64,000 nucleotides of DNA from Azospirillaceae bacterium (GCA_028283825.1 JAPWJW010000003.1:930001-994000), one strand, 5' to 3'; counted from the stretch's first letter, positions 26,178-35,284 are shown. Translations and numbers: made by a program. The notes: a model not told the origin generated them from the sequence alone.

Positions 26178-26744
26178 TCAGCCGACCATGCGCCACATGG
26201 CGTCGAACGCGGTTGCGCAGTGGGTGTCGGCGTTGGCCGGCTCCTGGATCATGAAGTCCATGGTGGTGTTGGCCATGGATTGCATCAGGGCGACGATGAA
26301 GCCCAGTGGTACCGCCCGCATCGGGCCGTTCGCCCGGCTGTGTTCCAGCACGGCGGCGATACCGGCCATCATCTGCCGGCCGGCCTGGCGGCTGTCCGGC
26401 GTGATCTCACCCGACACGTCCAGATGGGCCAGCACCCGGCGCTTCTCCGGGCTGGCCACGGCCCAGCGCAGCCAGTGCGACCACATGTGGAACAGCTGGG
26501 CGCGAACGTCGTCCCCGTCGGGCAGGCCATCCAGGGCGGCCGCCGCCATTTCCGCCTTCACTTCGCGGTAGAGCTGGTTCAGCAGGTCAGCCTTGGTTTC
26601 GAAATAGGTGAAGAGGGAACCATTGGAGACGCCGGCCTCCTTCGCGATCAGCGCCGTGGTGGCGCCGGGACCTTGCGCCGCGATGACACGCACCGCCGCC
26701 GCCAGGATGGCGCTACGCCTGTCGTCACTCTTGGGCCGGGCCAT
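26178..26744 (-). CDS. TetR-family repressor of the two-SDR operon
   Basis: 188 residues. HTH: TTALIAKEAGVSNGSLFTYFETK, near-ideal for TetR. It sits upstream of, and in the same direction as, two SDR genes, with matching CAGTCAGTCA sites both before itself and before the first SDR gene. Autoregulation plus control of the SDR genes is therefore likely. The C-terminal domain is helical and of ordinary length; ligand unknown. Confidence 0.88.
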   Translation of the reverse strand: MARPKSDDRRSAILAAAVRVIAAQGPGATTALIAKEAGVSNGSLFTYFETKADLLNQLYREVKAEMAAAALDGLPDGDDVRAQLFHMWSHWLRWAVASPEKRRVLAHLDVSGEITPDSRQAGRQMMAGIAAVLEHSRANGPMRAVPLGFIVALMQSMANTTMDFMIQEPANADTHCATAFDAMWRMVG

Positions 26745-26781
26745 GCTTTTCCCCTAACATTCGGCCGCAGGCTATAAGAGA

Positions 26782-26800
26782 GTGATCAGTCAGTCAATTG
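26782..26800. promoter_or_regulatory. Putative TetR operator, copy 2, before TetR gene
   Basis: GTGATCAGTCAGTCAATTG region containing the decamer CAGTCAGTCA (26788-26797) also found at 26151-26160. On the minus strand it reads TTGACTGACTGATCAC, which holds an imperfect dyad. It overlaps the stop codon of the upstream LysR gene, so the TetR promoter is packed into that gene's 3' end. Confidence 0.6.
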
Positions 26801-27700
26801 TGTATCACCAACCAACGTCGCCCACAATTCATCCGCCGCGCGGTTGCGGCAGTCCAGCGAGCGGAACAGGCGGATCTCGATGGCGATGTCGAAGGCCTCG
26901 GGTGCCGCGCGCACCAGCCGGCCGGCGGACAGGTCCTCCGCCGCCAGGGTGCGGGGCAGCCAGGCGACACCGTGGCCGTCGCGCGCCATGGTCATCAGCG
27001 TGGCCGCCAAGTGCGAGGTGAAGCCCGCCGCCATGAACAGTCCCTCCGCCCCCAGGGCGGGGTGGGAGGCGACGATGCGCCCCAGGCCGGAGGCGGGGCT
27101 GTAGGCCAGGCGGGGTGTCGGCCGGTCCGCCCGGCCCGGGACCGGCCAGCGCGGCCGGCCTTCCGCGTCGGGTGCGGACAGGGGCACCAGCACGTCATCG
27201 CCCACGGCCAAGCTGGGAAACCGCTCGGCATCCAGGCGCGGCGGCGCCTTGGGGTGGAAATGGCTCAGCAGGAAATGCACGGCGCCGGCCTGCATCAGTT
27301 GCTCGCACGCCTGCATGCTGTCGGAAACGAGGTTGAGGGCGCCCAGCGTTTCCAGCCGCAGGCGCCCCCGCACCCAGCCGGGAAAGAAGGTGAAGGACAG
27401 GGCGTGGGTGGCGGCGATGGACAGGGCGCCGCGGTCCCCCTCCCCCACCGCGCGGGTGTCGCGGCGGGCGCGGTCCAGGCCCTGGATCAACTCAACGGCC
27501 AGCGGGCGGAAATGATCGCCGGCGGGGGTCAGGCCCGCCCCCTGGGCACCGCGCACGAACAGCGGCACGCCCACCCAATCCTCCAGCGCGCGGATGCGGC
27601 GGCTGAACGCCGGCTGGGTCACGTTCCGCAAATCCGCCGCGCGCGAGAAGTTCCGGCAGTCGGCAAGCGCCAGGAAATCCTTAAGCCAGTCCAGTTCCAT
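26786..27700 (-). CDS. LysR-family regulator, divergent from the D-tartrate locus
   Basis: About 304 residues. The N-terminal HTH reads FSRAADLRNVTQPAFSRRIRALE, typical LysR; the C-terminal effector domain follows. It is divergent from dctA-tarD across about 150 bp, suggesting D-tartrate-responsive control. The start at 27700 gives MELDWLKDFLALA, the common LysR N-terminus; an ATG three codons upstream lies inside a dyad and seems less likely. Its stop overlaps the TetR operator. Confidence 0.86.
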   Translation of the reverse strand: MELDWLKDFLALADCRNFSRAADLRNVTQPAFSRRIRALEDWVGVPLFVRGAQGAGLTPAGDHFRPLAVELIQGLDRARRDTRAVGEGDRGALSIAATHALSFTFFPGWVRGRLRLETLGALNLVSDSMQACEQLMQAGAVHFLLSHFHPKAPPRLDAERFPSLAVGDDVLVPLSAPDAEGRPRWPVPGRADRPTPRLAYSPASGLGRIVASHPALGAEGLFMAAGFTSHLAATLMTMARDGHGVAWLPRTLAAEDLSAGRLVRAAPEAFDIAIEIRLFRSLDCRNRAADELWATLVGDTQLTD

Positions 27701-27707
27701 GGGTTCC

Positions 27708-27722
27708 ATGCCGATCGTGCAT
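27708..27722. promoter_or_regulatory. Candidate LysR box before the tartrate LysR gene
   Basis: ATGC-CGATCGT-GCAT is a short dyad fitting the LysR consensus T-N11-A, lying directly upstream of the chosen LysR start and in the spacer shared with dctA. Position and symmetry are the only support. Confidence 0.35.
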
Positions 27723-27848
27723 CACGCGAACCGAACATGGCATTGGCCCGGCCGTCCTGTCCAGGCGTAAGCCCTATGGAAAACACCCAGTGCCAAGAGG
27801 TGACCGCCCCGCCCACCCGCGGGTAAAAATAACCGGAGGAAACCAGCC

Positions 27849-29191
27849 GTGAAGACATGGCTCAGCAAGTTATACATTCAAGTATTCATCGGCCTGGTGC
27901 TTGGCGGACTTGTCGGCTACTTCCTGCCCGATGTCGGCGTCACGCTGCAACCGCTGGCGGATGGCTTCATCAAGCTGATCAAGATGCTGCTGGCGCCCAT
28001 CATCTTCGGCACCATCGTCGTCGGCGTCGCCAAGATGGACAATCTGCGGGAGGTCGCGGGCGCATCGGCGCCCGCACCCTGATCTATTTCGAGGTGGTGT
28101 CGACCCTGGCCCTGGTGATCGGCCTGGTGGTGGTCAACCTGCTGCGCCCCGGCGTGGGCATGAATATCGACACCACCACCGTCAACACCGACGCCCTGGC
28201 CGGCTATGCCAAGGCGGCCCAGGCCCAGCCGGGCATCGTCGGCTTCCTGATGGACATCATCCCCAACACCATCGTCGACGCCTTCGCCAAGGGCGCCATG
28301 CTGCAGATCATCCTGGTGTCGGTGCTGCTGGGCCTGGCCCTGGTGCAGGCGGGGGAGCGCGGACGGCCGCTGGTCGCCATCATCGACAGCCTGCTGGACG
28401 CCCTGTTCCGCATCGTCGCCATGGTGATGCGCCTGGCCCCGCTGGGTGCCGGCGCCGGTGTCGCCTTCACCATCGGCAAGTACGGCCTGGGCACCCTGTG
28501 GTCCCTGGCCCAACTGATGCTGGGCGTCTACCTCACCTCCATCCTGTTCATCGTCGTCGTATTGGGCCTGGTGGCGCGCTGGGCGGGTTTCCCGCTGCTG
28601 AAGGTGCTGAGTTATTTCAAGGATGAGATCCTGATCACCTTCGGCACCTGCTCCACCGAGGCGGTGATGCCGCGCATGATGGTGAAGCTGGAGCGCCTGG
28701 GCTGTGAGAAGTCGGTGGTGGGGCTGGTGCTGCCCACCGGCTACACCTTCAACAGCGACGGCACCTGCATCTACCTGACCATGGCCGCCATCTTCGTGGC
28801 CCAGGCGACCAACACGCCCCTGACCCTGGGCCACCAGGTCATGATCCTGGCCGTGCTGCTGCTGTCGTCCAAGGGGTCGGCCGGCGTGGCCGGCGCCGGT
28901 TTCGTCACCCTGGCCGCCACCCTGTCCAGCATCCACGTCGTGCCGGTGGCGGGCCTGGTCCTACTGCTGGGCGTCGATCGCTTCATGAACGAGGCGCGGG
29001 CCGTCACCAACCTGATCGGCAACGCCGTCGCCACCATCGCCATCGCGAAATGGGAGGGCGCGTTCGACGCCACCAAGGCGGCGGAGGCCTACGGTGATCG
29101 CCGCGCCATCACGGCCAGCGCCGCGCGCGGCGCGCATGCCCACAAACCCCCGGCGCTGGCCGCCGGAACCACCCCCACCGTCAAGTCCTGA
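27849..29191 (+). pseudogene. dctA: C4-dicarboxylate transporter DctA, frameshifted
   Basis: A DAACS-family symporter gene whose frame changes near 28050-28062. The first 78 codons (MKTWLSKLYIQVFIGLVLGG to NLREVAG) are read in one frame and stop at 28082. The remainder, starting at GRIGARTLIYFEVVSTLAL, continues in another frame to 29191 without further damage. Two extra bases or one missing base in GAGGTCGCGGGCGCATC would explain it. The later part retains the motif SSKGSAGVAGAGFVTLAATL. Either a recent loss of function or an assembly error; no slippery site suggests programmed frameshifting. It would import D-tartrate or related diacids for tarD, 20 bp downstream. Confidence 0.85.
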
Positions 29192-29211
29192 CCTATCCGG
29201 AGAGTTCTGAA

Positions 29212-30375
29212 ATGCGCATCATCGACGTTTGCGAGGTCACCAAGCCCATCGCCTCGCCCATCCGCAACGCCTACATCGACTTTTCCAAGATGACGGCCAG
29301 CCTGGTGGCGGTGGTCACCGACGTGGTGCGCGACGGCCGGCGGGTGGTGGGCTACGGCTTCAATTCCAACGGCCGCTACGGCCAGGGCGGCCTGATCCGC
29401 GAGCGCTTCCGCAACCGTTTGCTGGAGGCCGATCCCAACACCGTCCTGAACGAGGCCGGCGACAATCTGGACCCGCACAAGCTGTGGGCCGCCATGATGA
29501 CCAATGAGAAGCCGGGCGGCCACGGCGAACGCTCCGTCGCCGTCGGCACCCTGGACATGGCCATCTGGGACGCCACCGCCAAGATCGCCGGCAAGCCGCT
29601 GTTCCGCCTGCTGGCCGAACAGAAGGGCCTGGCCGCCAACCCGCGCGTCTTCGTCTACGCCGCCGGCGGCTATTATTACCCGGGCAAGGACGACACCCAG
29701 CTGCGCGCCGAGATGCGGGGATATCTCAACCGCGGCTACAACGTGGTGAAGATGAAGATCGGTGGCGCCCCCATCGACGAGGACCGCCGCCGCATCGAGG
29801 CGGTGCTGACCGAGATCGGGTCCCAGGCGCGGCTGGCGGTGGACGCCAACGGCCGCTTCGACCTGGAGACCGGCATCGCCTACGCCAAGATGCTGCGCGA
29901 CTATCCGCTGTTCTGGTACGAGGAGGTGGGCGACCCGCTGGACTACGCCCTGCAGGCGGCGCTGTCGGAGTTCTATCCCGGCCCCATGGCGACGGGTGAG
30001 AACCTGTTCTCCCACCAGGATGCCCGCAACCTGCTGCGCCATGGCGGCATGCGGCCCGACCGCGACTGGCTGCAGTTCGACTGCGCCCTGTCCTACGGCC
30101 TGGTGGAATATTTGCGGACCCTGGACGTGTTGCACCAGTTCGGCTGGTCGCCGTCGCGCTGCATCCCCCACGGCGGCCACCAGATGTCGCTGAACATCGC
30201 GGCCGGCCTGGGCCTGGGCGGCAATGAGAGCTACCCCGACCTGTTCCAGCCCTACGGCGGCTTCCCCGACGGCGTGAAGGTGGAAGACGGCCACATCATC
30301 ATGCCGGACCTGCCCGGCATCGGCTTCGAGGGCAAGTCCGACCTGATCCGGGTGATGCGCGAATTGGCGGAGTGA
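29212..30375 (+). CDS. tarD: D(-)-tartrate dehydratase, enolase superfamily
   Basis: 387 residues, closely resembling the characterised Bradyrhizobium enzyme throughout as I remember it. The N-terminal capping domain includes ITKP-like VTKPIASPIRNAYIDFSKMT. The barrel has VVKMKIGG with the KxK catalytic lysine, then metal ligands in AVDANGRFD, WYEEVGDP and MATGENLF, and the general-base His in IPHGGHQMS. It dehydrates D-tartrate to oxaloacetate. The dicarboxylate transporter gene immediately upstream and the divergent LysR make a coherent tartrate-use locus. Confidence 0.93.
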   Translation: MRIIDVCEVTKPIASPIRNAYIDFSKMTASLVAVVTDVVRDGRRVVGYGFNSNGRYGQGGLIRERFRNRLLEADPNTVLNEAGDNLDPHKLWAAMMTNEKPGGHGERSVAVGTLDMAIWDATAKIAGKPLFRLLAEQKGLAANPRVFVYAAGGYYYPGKDDTQLRAEMRGYLNRGYNVVKMKIGGAPIDEDRRRIEAVLTEIGSQARLAVDANGRFDLETGIAYAKMLRDYPLFWYEEVGDPLDYALQAALSEFYPGPMATGENLFSHQDARNLLRHGGMRPDRDWLQFDCALSYGLVEYLRTLDVLHQFGWSPSRCIPHGGHQMSLNIAAGLGLGGNESYPDLFQPYGGFPDGVKVEDGHIIMPDLPGIGFEGKSDLIRVMRELAE

Positions 30376-30390
30376 CGAAGCCACATCACC

Positions 30391-30437
30391 ATGACACCCT
30401 CCAACCGTATTCCCCGGAATAAGCTGGAGGGTGTCAT
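30391..30437 (+). promoter_or_regulatory. Nested perfect dyad covering ribosome site of the next gene
   Basis: Outer arms ATGACACCCTCCA (30391-30403) and TGGAGGGTGTCAT (30425-30437) are a perfect 13-bp inverted repeat. Inner arms TATTCC (30408-30413) and GGAATA (30416-30421) form a second dyad in the loop. The right outer arm contains the GGAGGG ribosome site and the first two bases of the ATG at 30436. In RNA it would hide the translation start; in DNA it could be an operator. It may also act as terminator of tarD, though no T-tract follows. Confidence 0.7.
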
Positions 30438-30753
30438 GGACGATCAGCGAAAACTCGCGCCCCAGAACCGTCGGAAGCGCTTGAGTGAACACGGCCTGTC
30501 ACGTTTCGAGGTGCTGGGGCGCCATACCGACCGTGAGCTCATTCGCTCACTGGCGCGCCGATTGGCCGACGACGGGCCGGAGGCAGCGCGCCTGCGGGCC
30601 GCCATCAGCCAGAACCTTGAGGGGGAACCGCCCAGAAAGGGCGGCATCCTCGCCGCCCTTCGACGCTCTCCCCTGGTTATGGCAAACCTTGATCTCGACC
30701 GCCCCCGCGAGGAGGGTCGCGCGGACGACCCGCGATTCCTGGCCTTATTCTGA
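30436..30753 (+). CDS. Small antitoxin-like protein, no toxin partner seen
   Basis: 105 residues, highly charged, without membrane or export signals. The N-terminal pattern RKRLSEHGLSRFEVLGRHTD followed by ELIRSLARRLADDGPEAARLR resembles small antitoxin-like proteins often encoded before PIN-domain toxins. I do not recognise an exact family. The start at 30436 uses GGAGGG seven bases upstream, inside the dyad at 30391-30437. The next gene is a convergent SDR, so no toxin gene is adjacent. Confidence 0.6.
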   Translation: MDDQRKLAPQNRRKRLSEHGLSRFEVLGRHTDRELIRSLARRLADDGPEAARLRAAISQNLEGEPPRKGGILAALRRSPLVMANLDLDRPREEGRADDPRFLALF

Positions 30754-30767
30754 GCGGCCCGCCCCCC

Positions 30768-31517
30768 TCAGCCCGCTTCCGCCATCCAGGCCTCGGCGTC
30801 GGCGCCAGCCGGAATGCGCAGGGGTGCCGACGGATCGGTAGCGGCCCGCCAGATCGCTTCCGCCACGTCGGGCGCGTGCGTGACCGGGCCCGCGCTGTCG
30901 CGTACGCTTGTCATGAAACCCTGGATGATGGGTGCGTAGTCGGGATCATCCAGGCCGCGCAGATGCGGACGGGCGTTCTCACCAAAGCGGGTTTCGGGCG
31001 AACGTCCCGGCAGGACCAGGTGGACGCGCACGCCGAAGGACGCCACCTCCACCGCCAAGCTTTCGGTGAAGGCGTTCACCGCCGCCTTGGACGCCCGATA
31101 GACGCCGACCAAGGGCAGAGGCTTGAGCGTGACGGTCGAGGTGACGTTGATGATGACGCCGGCCCGGCGCATCCGGAAATTCGGCAGCACCGCCTGGACC
31201 ATCGCCAGCGTGCCCAGCGTGTTGGTTTCGAACAGGGCGCGGGCCGTCTCAGGCGCGGTCAGTTCAATCGGCACCGGCGCGCCGAAGCCCGCGTTGTTGA
31301 CCAGGACGTCCACCGGGCCGGCCTCGGCGACGGCGCGGGCGATGCTGGTGAGATCGGTGACGTCCAGCGCCACGATGCGCAGACGGTCGGACGGGGGCAG
31401 CAGGTCGGCACGGGGCGCGCGCATGGTGGCGACCACGTCCCAGCCACGGTCGAGGAACAGGCGCGCGGTCTCCAGGCCGAAACCGGACGAACAGCCGGTG
31501 ATGAGGATCGTGGGCAT
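30768..31517 (-). CDS. SDR-family oxidoreductase divergent from an AraC regulator
   Basis: 249 residues with the complete SDR set: ILITGCSSGFGLETARLF, DVLVNNAGFGAP and catalytic YRASKAAVNAF. These resemble 17-beta-HSD-like classical SDRs. A GGAG ribosome site precedes the ATG at 31517. It is divergent from the AraC-type gene at 31617 with 99 bp between, so the two are probably linked in regulation. Substrate unknown. Confidence 0.88.
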   Translation of the reverse strand: MPTILITGCSSGFGLETARLFLDRGWDVVATMRAPRADLLPPSDRLRIVALDVTDLTSIARAVAEAGPVDVLVNNAGFGAPVPIELTAPETARALFETNTLGTLAMVQAVLPNFRMRRAGVIINVTSTVTLKPLPLVGVYRASKAAVNAFTESLAVEVASFGVRVHLVLPGRSPETRFGENARPHLRGLDDPDYAPIIQGFMTSVRDSAGPVTHAPDVAEAIWRAATDPSAPLRIPAGADAEAWMAEAG

Positions 31518-31616
31518 GACGCAACTCCGAAAGCGTTGGAACCGCCCCGAAGATAGACGGCAAGGTCAGGACTTTGTATCGTTGGGCGTATCGAATTCTT
31601 TGTAGATCGTCCTGCA

Positions 31617-32552
31617 ATGATCCCTGATCCGCTTGCCCTTGGACCGCTGGCCGTTGATCCCCTAGCCGAGGTCGTCACCCTGCTCCAGCCGACCGCCCGC
31701 TTTTCCAAGCTGGTGGAGTGTGCCGGCCAATGGCGCATCCGGCGCGACACGACGGGGGAGCCCTTCTACTGCGCCGTGCTGGAGGGATGCTGCCGCGTTT
31801 CGGTGGACGGACAGCCCCCCATGATCTTGCAGGGTGGTGATTTCGTCCTGGTTCCCGCCATGCGCGCCCTGGTCAATGAAAGCGTGGAGGCGCCACCAGC
31901 GGGCGTGACCACCACGCCGGTCGAGATCGCCGAGGGCTGTTTCCGCGTCGGGCGCGTGGATGGACCGGCGGACCTGCGCATGCGGATCGGGCACTGCAAC
32001 TTCGGTTCACCGGACGCGGCACTGCTGGTTCCCCTGCTGCCGCAGGTGGTCCTGGCGCGGGGGGAGCCCCGGCTGGCCACGCTGATGCAGTTGGTGGGCG
32101 ATGAGACGCGCGCGCGGCGTCCCGCGCGTGAACTCGTGCTTGAACGGCTGCTGGAGGTGTTGCTGATCGAGGCGCTGCGGTGCAGCAGCGAGACGGCATC
32201 CGCGCCGGGCTTGGCGTGGGGGTTGGCCGACGAACGACTGGCCGGCGCGCTGCGCGCCTTCCATGCCCGCCCCGAACATTCCTGGACGGTGGCGGAACTC
32301 GCGGCCGAGGCGGCCCTGTCCCGCTCCGCCTTCTTCGCCCGGTTCAGCCGGACGGTGGGCTTGGCCCCCATGGAATATGTCCTGGCCTGGCGCATGGCCC
32401 TGGCCCGGCGCATGCTGCGCGGGCACGAACTGGCGGTGGAACAAGTGGCCGAACGCGTCGGCTACAGCTCCGCCAGCACCTTCAGCGTCGCCTTCGCCCG
32501 GCACGCGGGCATGCCGCCCGCCCGTTATGCGCGGATGCGGGCGCCCGCGTGA
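31617..32552 (+). CDS. AraC-family regulator with cupin sensor domain
   Basis: 311 residues. The N-terminal half is a Cupin_6-type domain (GGDFVLVPAMRALV). The C-terminal half has two HTH motifs: WTVAELAAEAALSRSAFFARF and VEQVAERVGYSSASTFSVAF, the latter ending in the AraC signature region HAGMPPARYARM. Divergent from the SDR gene at 30768-31517, its probable target, across 99 bp. Confidence 0.9.
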   Translation: MIPDPLALGPLAVDPLAEVVTLLQPTARFSKLVECAGQWRIRRDTTGEPFYCAVLEGCCRVSVDGQPPMILQGGDFVLVPAMRALVNESVEAPPAGVTTTPVEIAEGCFRVGRVDGPADLRMRIGHCNFGSPDAALLVPLLPQVVLARGEPRLATLMQLVGDETRARRPARELVLERLLEVLLIEALRCSSETASAPGLAWGLADERLAGALRAFHARPEHSWTVAELAAEAALSRSAFFARFSRTVGLAPMEYVLAWRMALARRMLRGHELAVEQVAERVGYSSASTFSVAFARHAGMPPARYARMRAPA

Positions 32553-32573
32553 CCGGGCATCGAACCTGCCCCG

Positions 32574-34121
32574 TCATGGTTGCTTCACCAGTTCCGCCCA
32601 CTGGGCGAACTTGAAGGCGTCGGTCTGGATGCCGGTCGGCTGGGGATGGCCGTGGGCCGCCGGGTACAGACCGTGCGTCGGGGCGACGCCACGGTCGTCG
32701 GCCTGGGCCAGGATTTCACCGCTGAGGCCATTACCGTGCAGCTTGAGATCCAGGCCGACGACGTAGGGTCGCCGCACACCATCCTCCAGCCCCAGGCTGG
32801 CCGACAGGATGCCGCGCAGATAGCCGTCCCTGCTCACATGCGGGTGGTTGACCAGAACCTCCCGCTGGTCGCCCAGCTTGGCGTGGACATCGCCGCCAGC
32901 GAAGACGGTCAGGGTGATGGGCAGGTCGCCGGCATAGGTCGCCACCCGGCCCTTCCACACGCCGACCAGATCCGGCCCCGGCGCGAACGGTGCGGATGGC
33001 GGCGGGGCCTCATCCGGCGGCGCCTGCCAGTGGGGGATCAGCGTCGCCATGATCTGGTCGGCGATGGTGCCGGGCAGGTCCCAGACCTCGGCATTGCACA
33101 GGACGACGACCACCAGCTTTTCGGAGGGGACGACCCTCAACTCGGTCTGCACGCCGGGCATGCCGCCGGTGTGGGCATAGACGGCGACGCCGTCGCGGGT
33201 GCTGGTCTCCCACCCCACGCCGTAACCCTTGCCCGGCCCCATGGGCATGGTGGGGCGCAGCATGGCGTCCACCTCGGCGTCGGACAGGATGGCCGCCTGG
33301 TCCGGCAGGTGGGTCTTCAGGACGAACAGGCCCAGCCGCGCCAGATCATGGGCGCTGGCATAGATGGCGGAGGCGCCGGCATGGTTGGTCTCATAGGGCG
33401 CGATCGGCAGGCCGTCGATGCCGTAACGAACCGCCTGATAGGGCGCCAGCGCCGGCTCGCCCCCCACCGAGGTGCGGGTCATGCCCAGCGGCAGGAACAC
33501 CGCCTGCCGCAAATAGTCGGCGAAGCTTTGGCCGGCAGCGCGGGCGATGACGGTGCTGAGCGCCCCGTAGCCCAGGTTGGAATATTCGAACCGCTCCCCC
33601 GGCGGCGACATCAGCACGCCGAACCGGCGGATGGTCTCGTCCGGATCCGGCGGCGTCCATGGCTCGTTCTCATAGAAGTACTGACAATATTCGGGCAGGC
33701 CGGAGGAATGGTTGGCCACCCGCCGGACGGTAGCGCCGGCCGCGTCGCCCACCCGCGCCGTCAGCTTGGCCGACCCCAGATAGTCGTTCACAGGCCGGTC
33801 CAGATCGATCTTGCCGGCCTTGACCAGGGTCATCAGCGCCAGGCCGGTCATGGTCTTGCTGATGGAGGCCAGCGAATAGGACGTGTCCGGGGTGGCGGCC
33901 ACCCGCCGCTCCCGATCCGCCCAGCCGAACCCCTCTTCCCAGATGATCTTACCGTTCTTGGCGACGGCGACGGTGATGGAGGGCACCTGCTGTCCCCCCT
34001 CCTGTTCGGTCGCCAGATCCCGGCGGATCGCGGCCCGCACGGCATCGAACGGGTCCGCCAGCGCGGATGCGGAACCGCAGAGAAGGACCAGGCAAATGAA
34101 GGCGGCAAGCTGCTTCTGCAT
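32574..34121 (-). CDS. Secreted serine hydrolase, class C beta-lactamase/esterase fold
   Basis: 515 residues with a signal peptide (MQKQLAAFICLVLLCGSASA). The penicillin-binding-protein fold is marked by SISK near residue 85 (SxxK nucleophile), YSNLGYG (YxN motif) and HTGGMPGV (HTG/KTG equivalent). A C-terminal DUF3471-like beta domain follows. Such proteins are usually peptidases or esterases of the Pab87/EstB type, less often true beta-lactamases. The start at 34121 begins the signal peptide; an open frame continuing to 34211 lacks export features. Confidence 0.88.
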   Translation of the reverse strand: MQKQLAAFICLVLLCGSASALADPFDAVRAAIRRDLATEQEGGQQVPSITVAVAKNGKIIWEEGFGWADRERRVAATPDTSYSLASISKTMTGLALMTLVKAGKIDLDRPVNDYLGSAKLTARVGDAAGATVRRVANHSSGLPEYCQYFYENEPWTPPDPDETIRRFGVLMSPPGERFEYSNLGYGALSTVIARAAGQSFADYLRQAVFLPLGMTRTSVGGEPALAPYQAVRYGIDGLPIAPYETNHAGASAIYASAHDLARLGLFVLKTHLPDQAAILSDAEVDAMLRPTMPMGPGKGYGVGWETSTRDGVAVYAHTGGMPGVQTELRVVPSEKLVVVVLCNAEVWDLPGTIADQIMATLIPHWQAPPDEAPPPSAPFAPGPDLVGVWKGRVATYAGDLPITLTVFAGGDVHAKLGDQREVLVNHPHVSRDGYLRGILSASLGLEDGVRRPYVVGLDLKLHGNGLSGEILAQADDRGVAPTHGLYPAAHGHPQPTGIQTDAFKFAQWAELVKQP

Positions 34122-34298
34122 CCCGGAAGCCCCCGTCGATCGCCCCGCCGGTGTCGGCTTGGAAAACGCAGGATCGATCCGGGTGGCCCGAGGCACAAGG
34201 TCCACTTCCATCCTTTTTCTAAACTCGATTTTAGCCCGCCATCGTCTCCTGGGGGTGGATCATGCCCCTTCCGTCACCCGCCGAAGGAGCCAGCCGCC

Positions 34299-35105
34299 AT
34301 GAACCCGCTTTTCCTCAACACCATCCTGCTGGGCGGCACCACCACCGACAAGTTGCGCGCCGCATCCGCCGCCGGCTTCGCGCAGGTGGAGCTGTGGCGG
34401 CAGGATGTGGAGGCGTTCGGCGGCACGCCGGACGGGTTGAAGGACGAACTGGCGACCCGCACGCTGGGCCTGACGGACTATCAGGTGCTGCTGGATTTCG
34501 ACGGCGCGCCTGCGGCCAAGCGCGAGGCCAAGCGGCGGGAGGCCCTGGCGATGCTGGACACCGCCTCCCGCGTCGGCGCCACCACCTTGCTGGTGCCCGC
34601 GTCCACCGACGCCGCCTGCGACGGCGCCCGCGTGATCGAGGACATGGCCTGGCTGGCCCAGGCCGCCGCGGCGGGTGGCCTGCGCATCGCCTATGAGGGC
34701 ATGGCGTGGAGCACGCTTCACCCCACCCTGCCCGCCGCCTGGGACGTGGTCCGGCGGGTGGATGCACCCAACCTGGGCCTGGTGGTCGACGCCTTCCACA
34801 TGTTCGTGCGCGGCCGCACGGCCGATGACCTGGACGGCATCCCGGCGGGGGCCATTTACCTGGTGCAGCTGTCAGACCTGGATCACGCGGTCGGCCCCGA
34901 CACCCTGATCGAGACCGCCCGCCACCACCGCCTGCTGCCGGGCCGGGGCCGCTTCCCGCTGCGCGGCCTGCTCGACCGGCTGAAGCACATCGGCTACGGC
35001 GGCCCCATCGGGCTGGAAGTGTTCAACGATGACCTCAAGGCCCGCGACCCGATGGTGACAGCGGTGGAGGCGATGGCGGCGCTGCGGCGGGTGTTGTCCG
35101 AATAG
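34299..35105 (+). CDS. Sugar phosphate isomerase/epimerase-like TIM-barrel protein
   Basis: 268 residues of the AP-endonuclease-2/xylose-isomerase-like barrel family. Metal ligands are likely in IAYEGMAW (Glu), LGLVVDAFHMF (Asp, His), and LEVFND (Glu). The closing RFPLRGLLDRLKHIGYGGPIGLEVF is characteristic. A GAAGGAGC ribosome site precedes the ATG. Relatives include hydroxypyruvate isomerases and 3-dehydroshikimate dehydratases; I cannot choose between them. It is the last intact gene before the insertion element. Confidence 0.87.
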   Translation: MNPLFLNTILLGGTTTDKLRAASAAGFAQVELWRQDVEAFGGTPDGLKDELATRTLGLTDYQVLLDFDGAPAAKREAKRREALAMLDTASRVGATTLLVPASTDAACDGARVIEDMAWLAQAAAAGGLRIAYEGMAWSTLHPTLPAAWDVVRRVDAPNLGLVVDAFHMFVRGRTADDLDGIPAGAIYLVQLSDLDHAVGPDTLIETARHHRLLPGRGRFPLRGLLDRLKHIGYGGPIGLEVFNDDLKARDPMVTAVEAMAALRRVLSE

Positions 35106-35130
35106 CCAGTGCCCGTTCCCGCCACGGTCG

Positions 35131-35220
35131 TCAGTCGTGCAATGGGGATAGCCCGGCGAGTAGCGGCGCGTACGTGGCGAACCGGTGGGATACCAACTCC
35201 GTGAAGAGCCGCACGATCGT
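35131..35220 (-). pseudogene. 3' remnant of an unidentified gene cut by the insertion element
   Basis: Directly outside the left end of the IS, a minus-strand frame reads TIVRLFTELVSHRFATYAPL and stops at 35131. It has a natural-looking amino-acid mix and no start codon of its own, so it may be the tail of a gene interrupted by the element. The matching upstream part is not recognisable on the other side, and the frame is short enough to be chance. Confidence 0.3.
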
Positions 35221-35247
35221 GTCCCAGGTCGTGGTGTAAGAAGCGCC
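35221..35247 (+). repeat. Left terminal inverted repeat of the IS256-type element
   Basis: GTCCCAGGTCGTGGTGTAAG followed by AAGCGCC. It pairs with 36607-36632 with about 20 matches and one gap. Confidence 0.75.
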
Positions 35248-35284
35248 CGGTCATTTTGGTCTCCGGCGCGTTTGGCCGGGACGA

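Noticed and set aside
28050-28062. Programmed frameshift in dctA
   Set aside because: No slippery heptamer, stimulatory structure or in-family precedent; mutation or sequence error is simpler.
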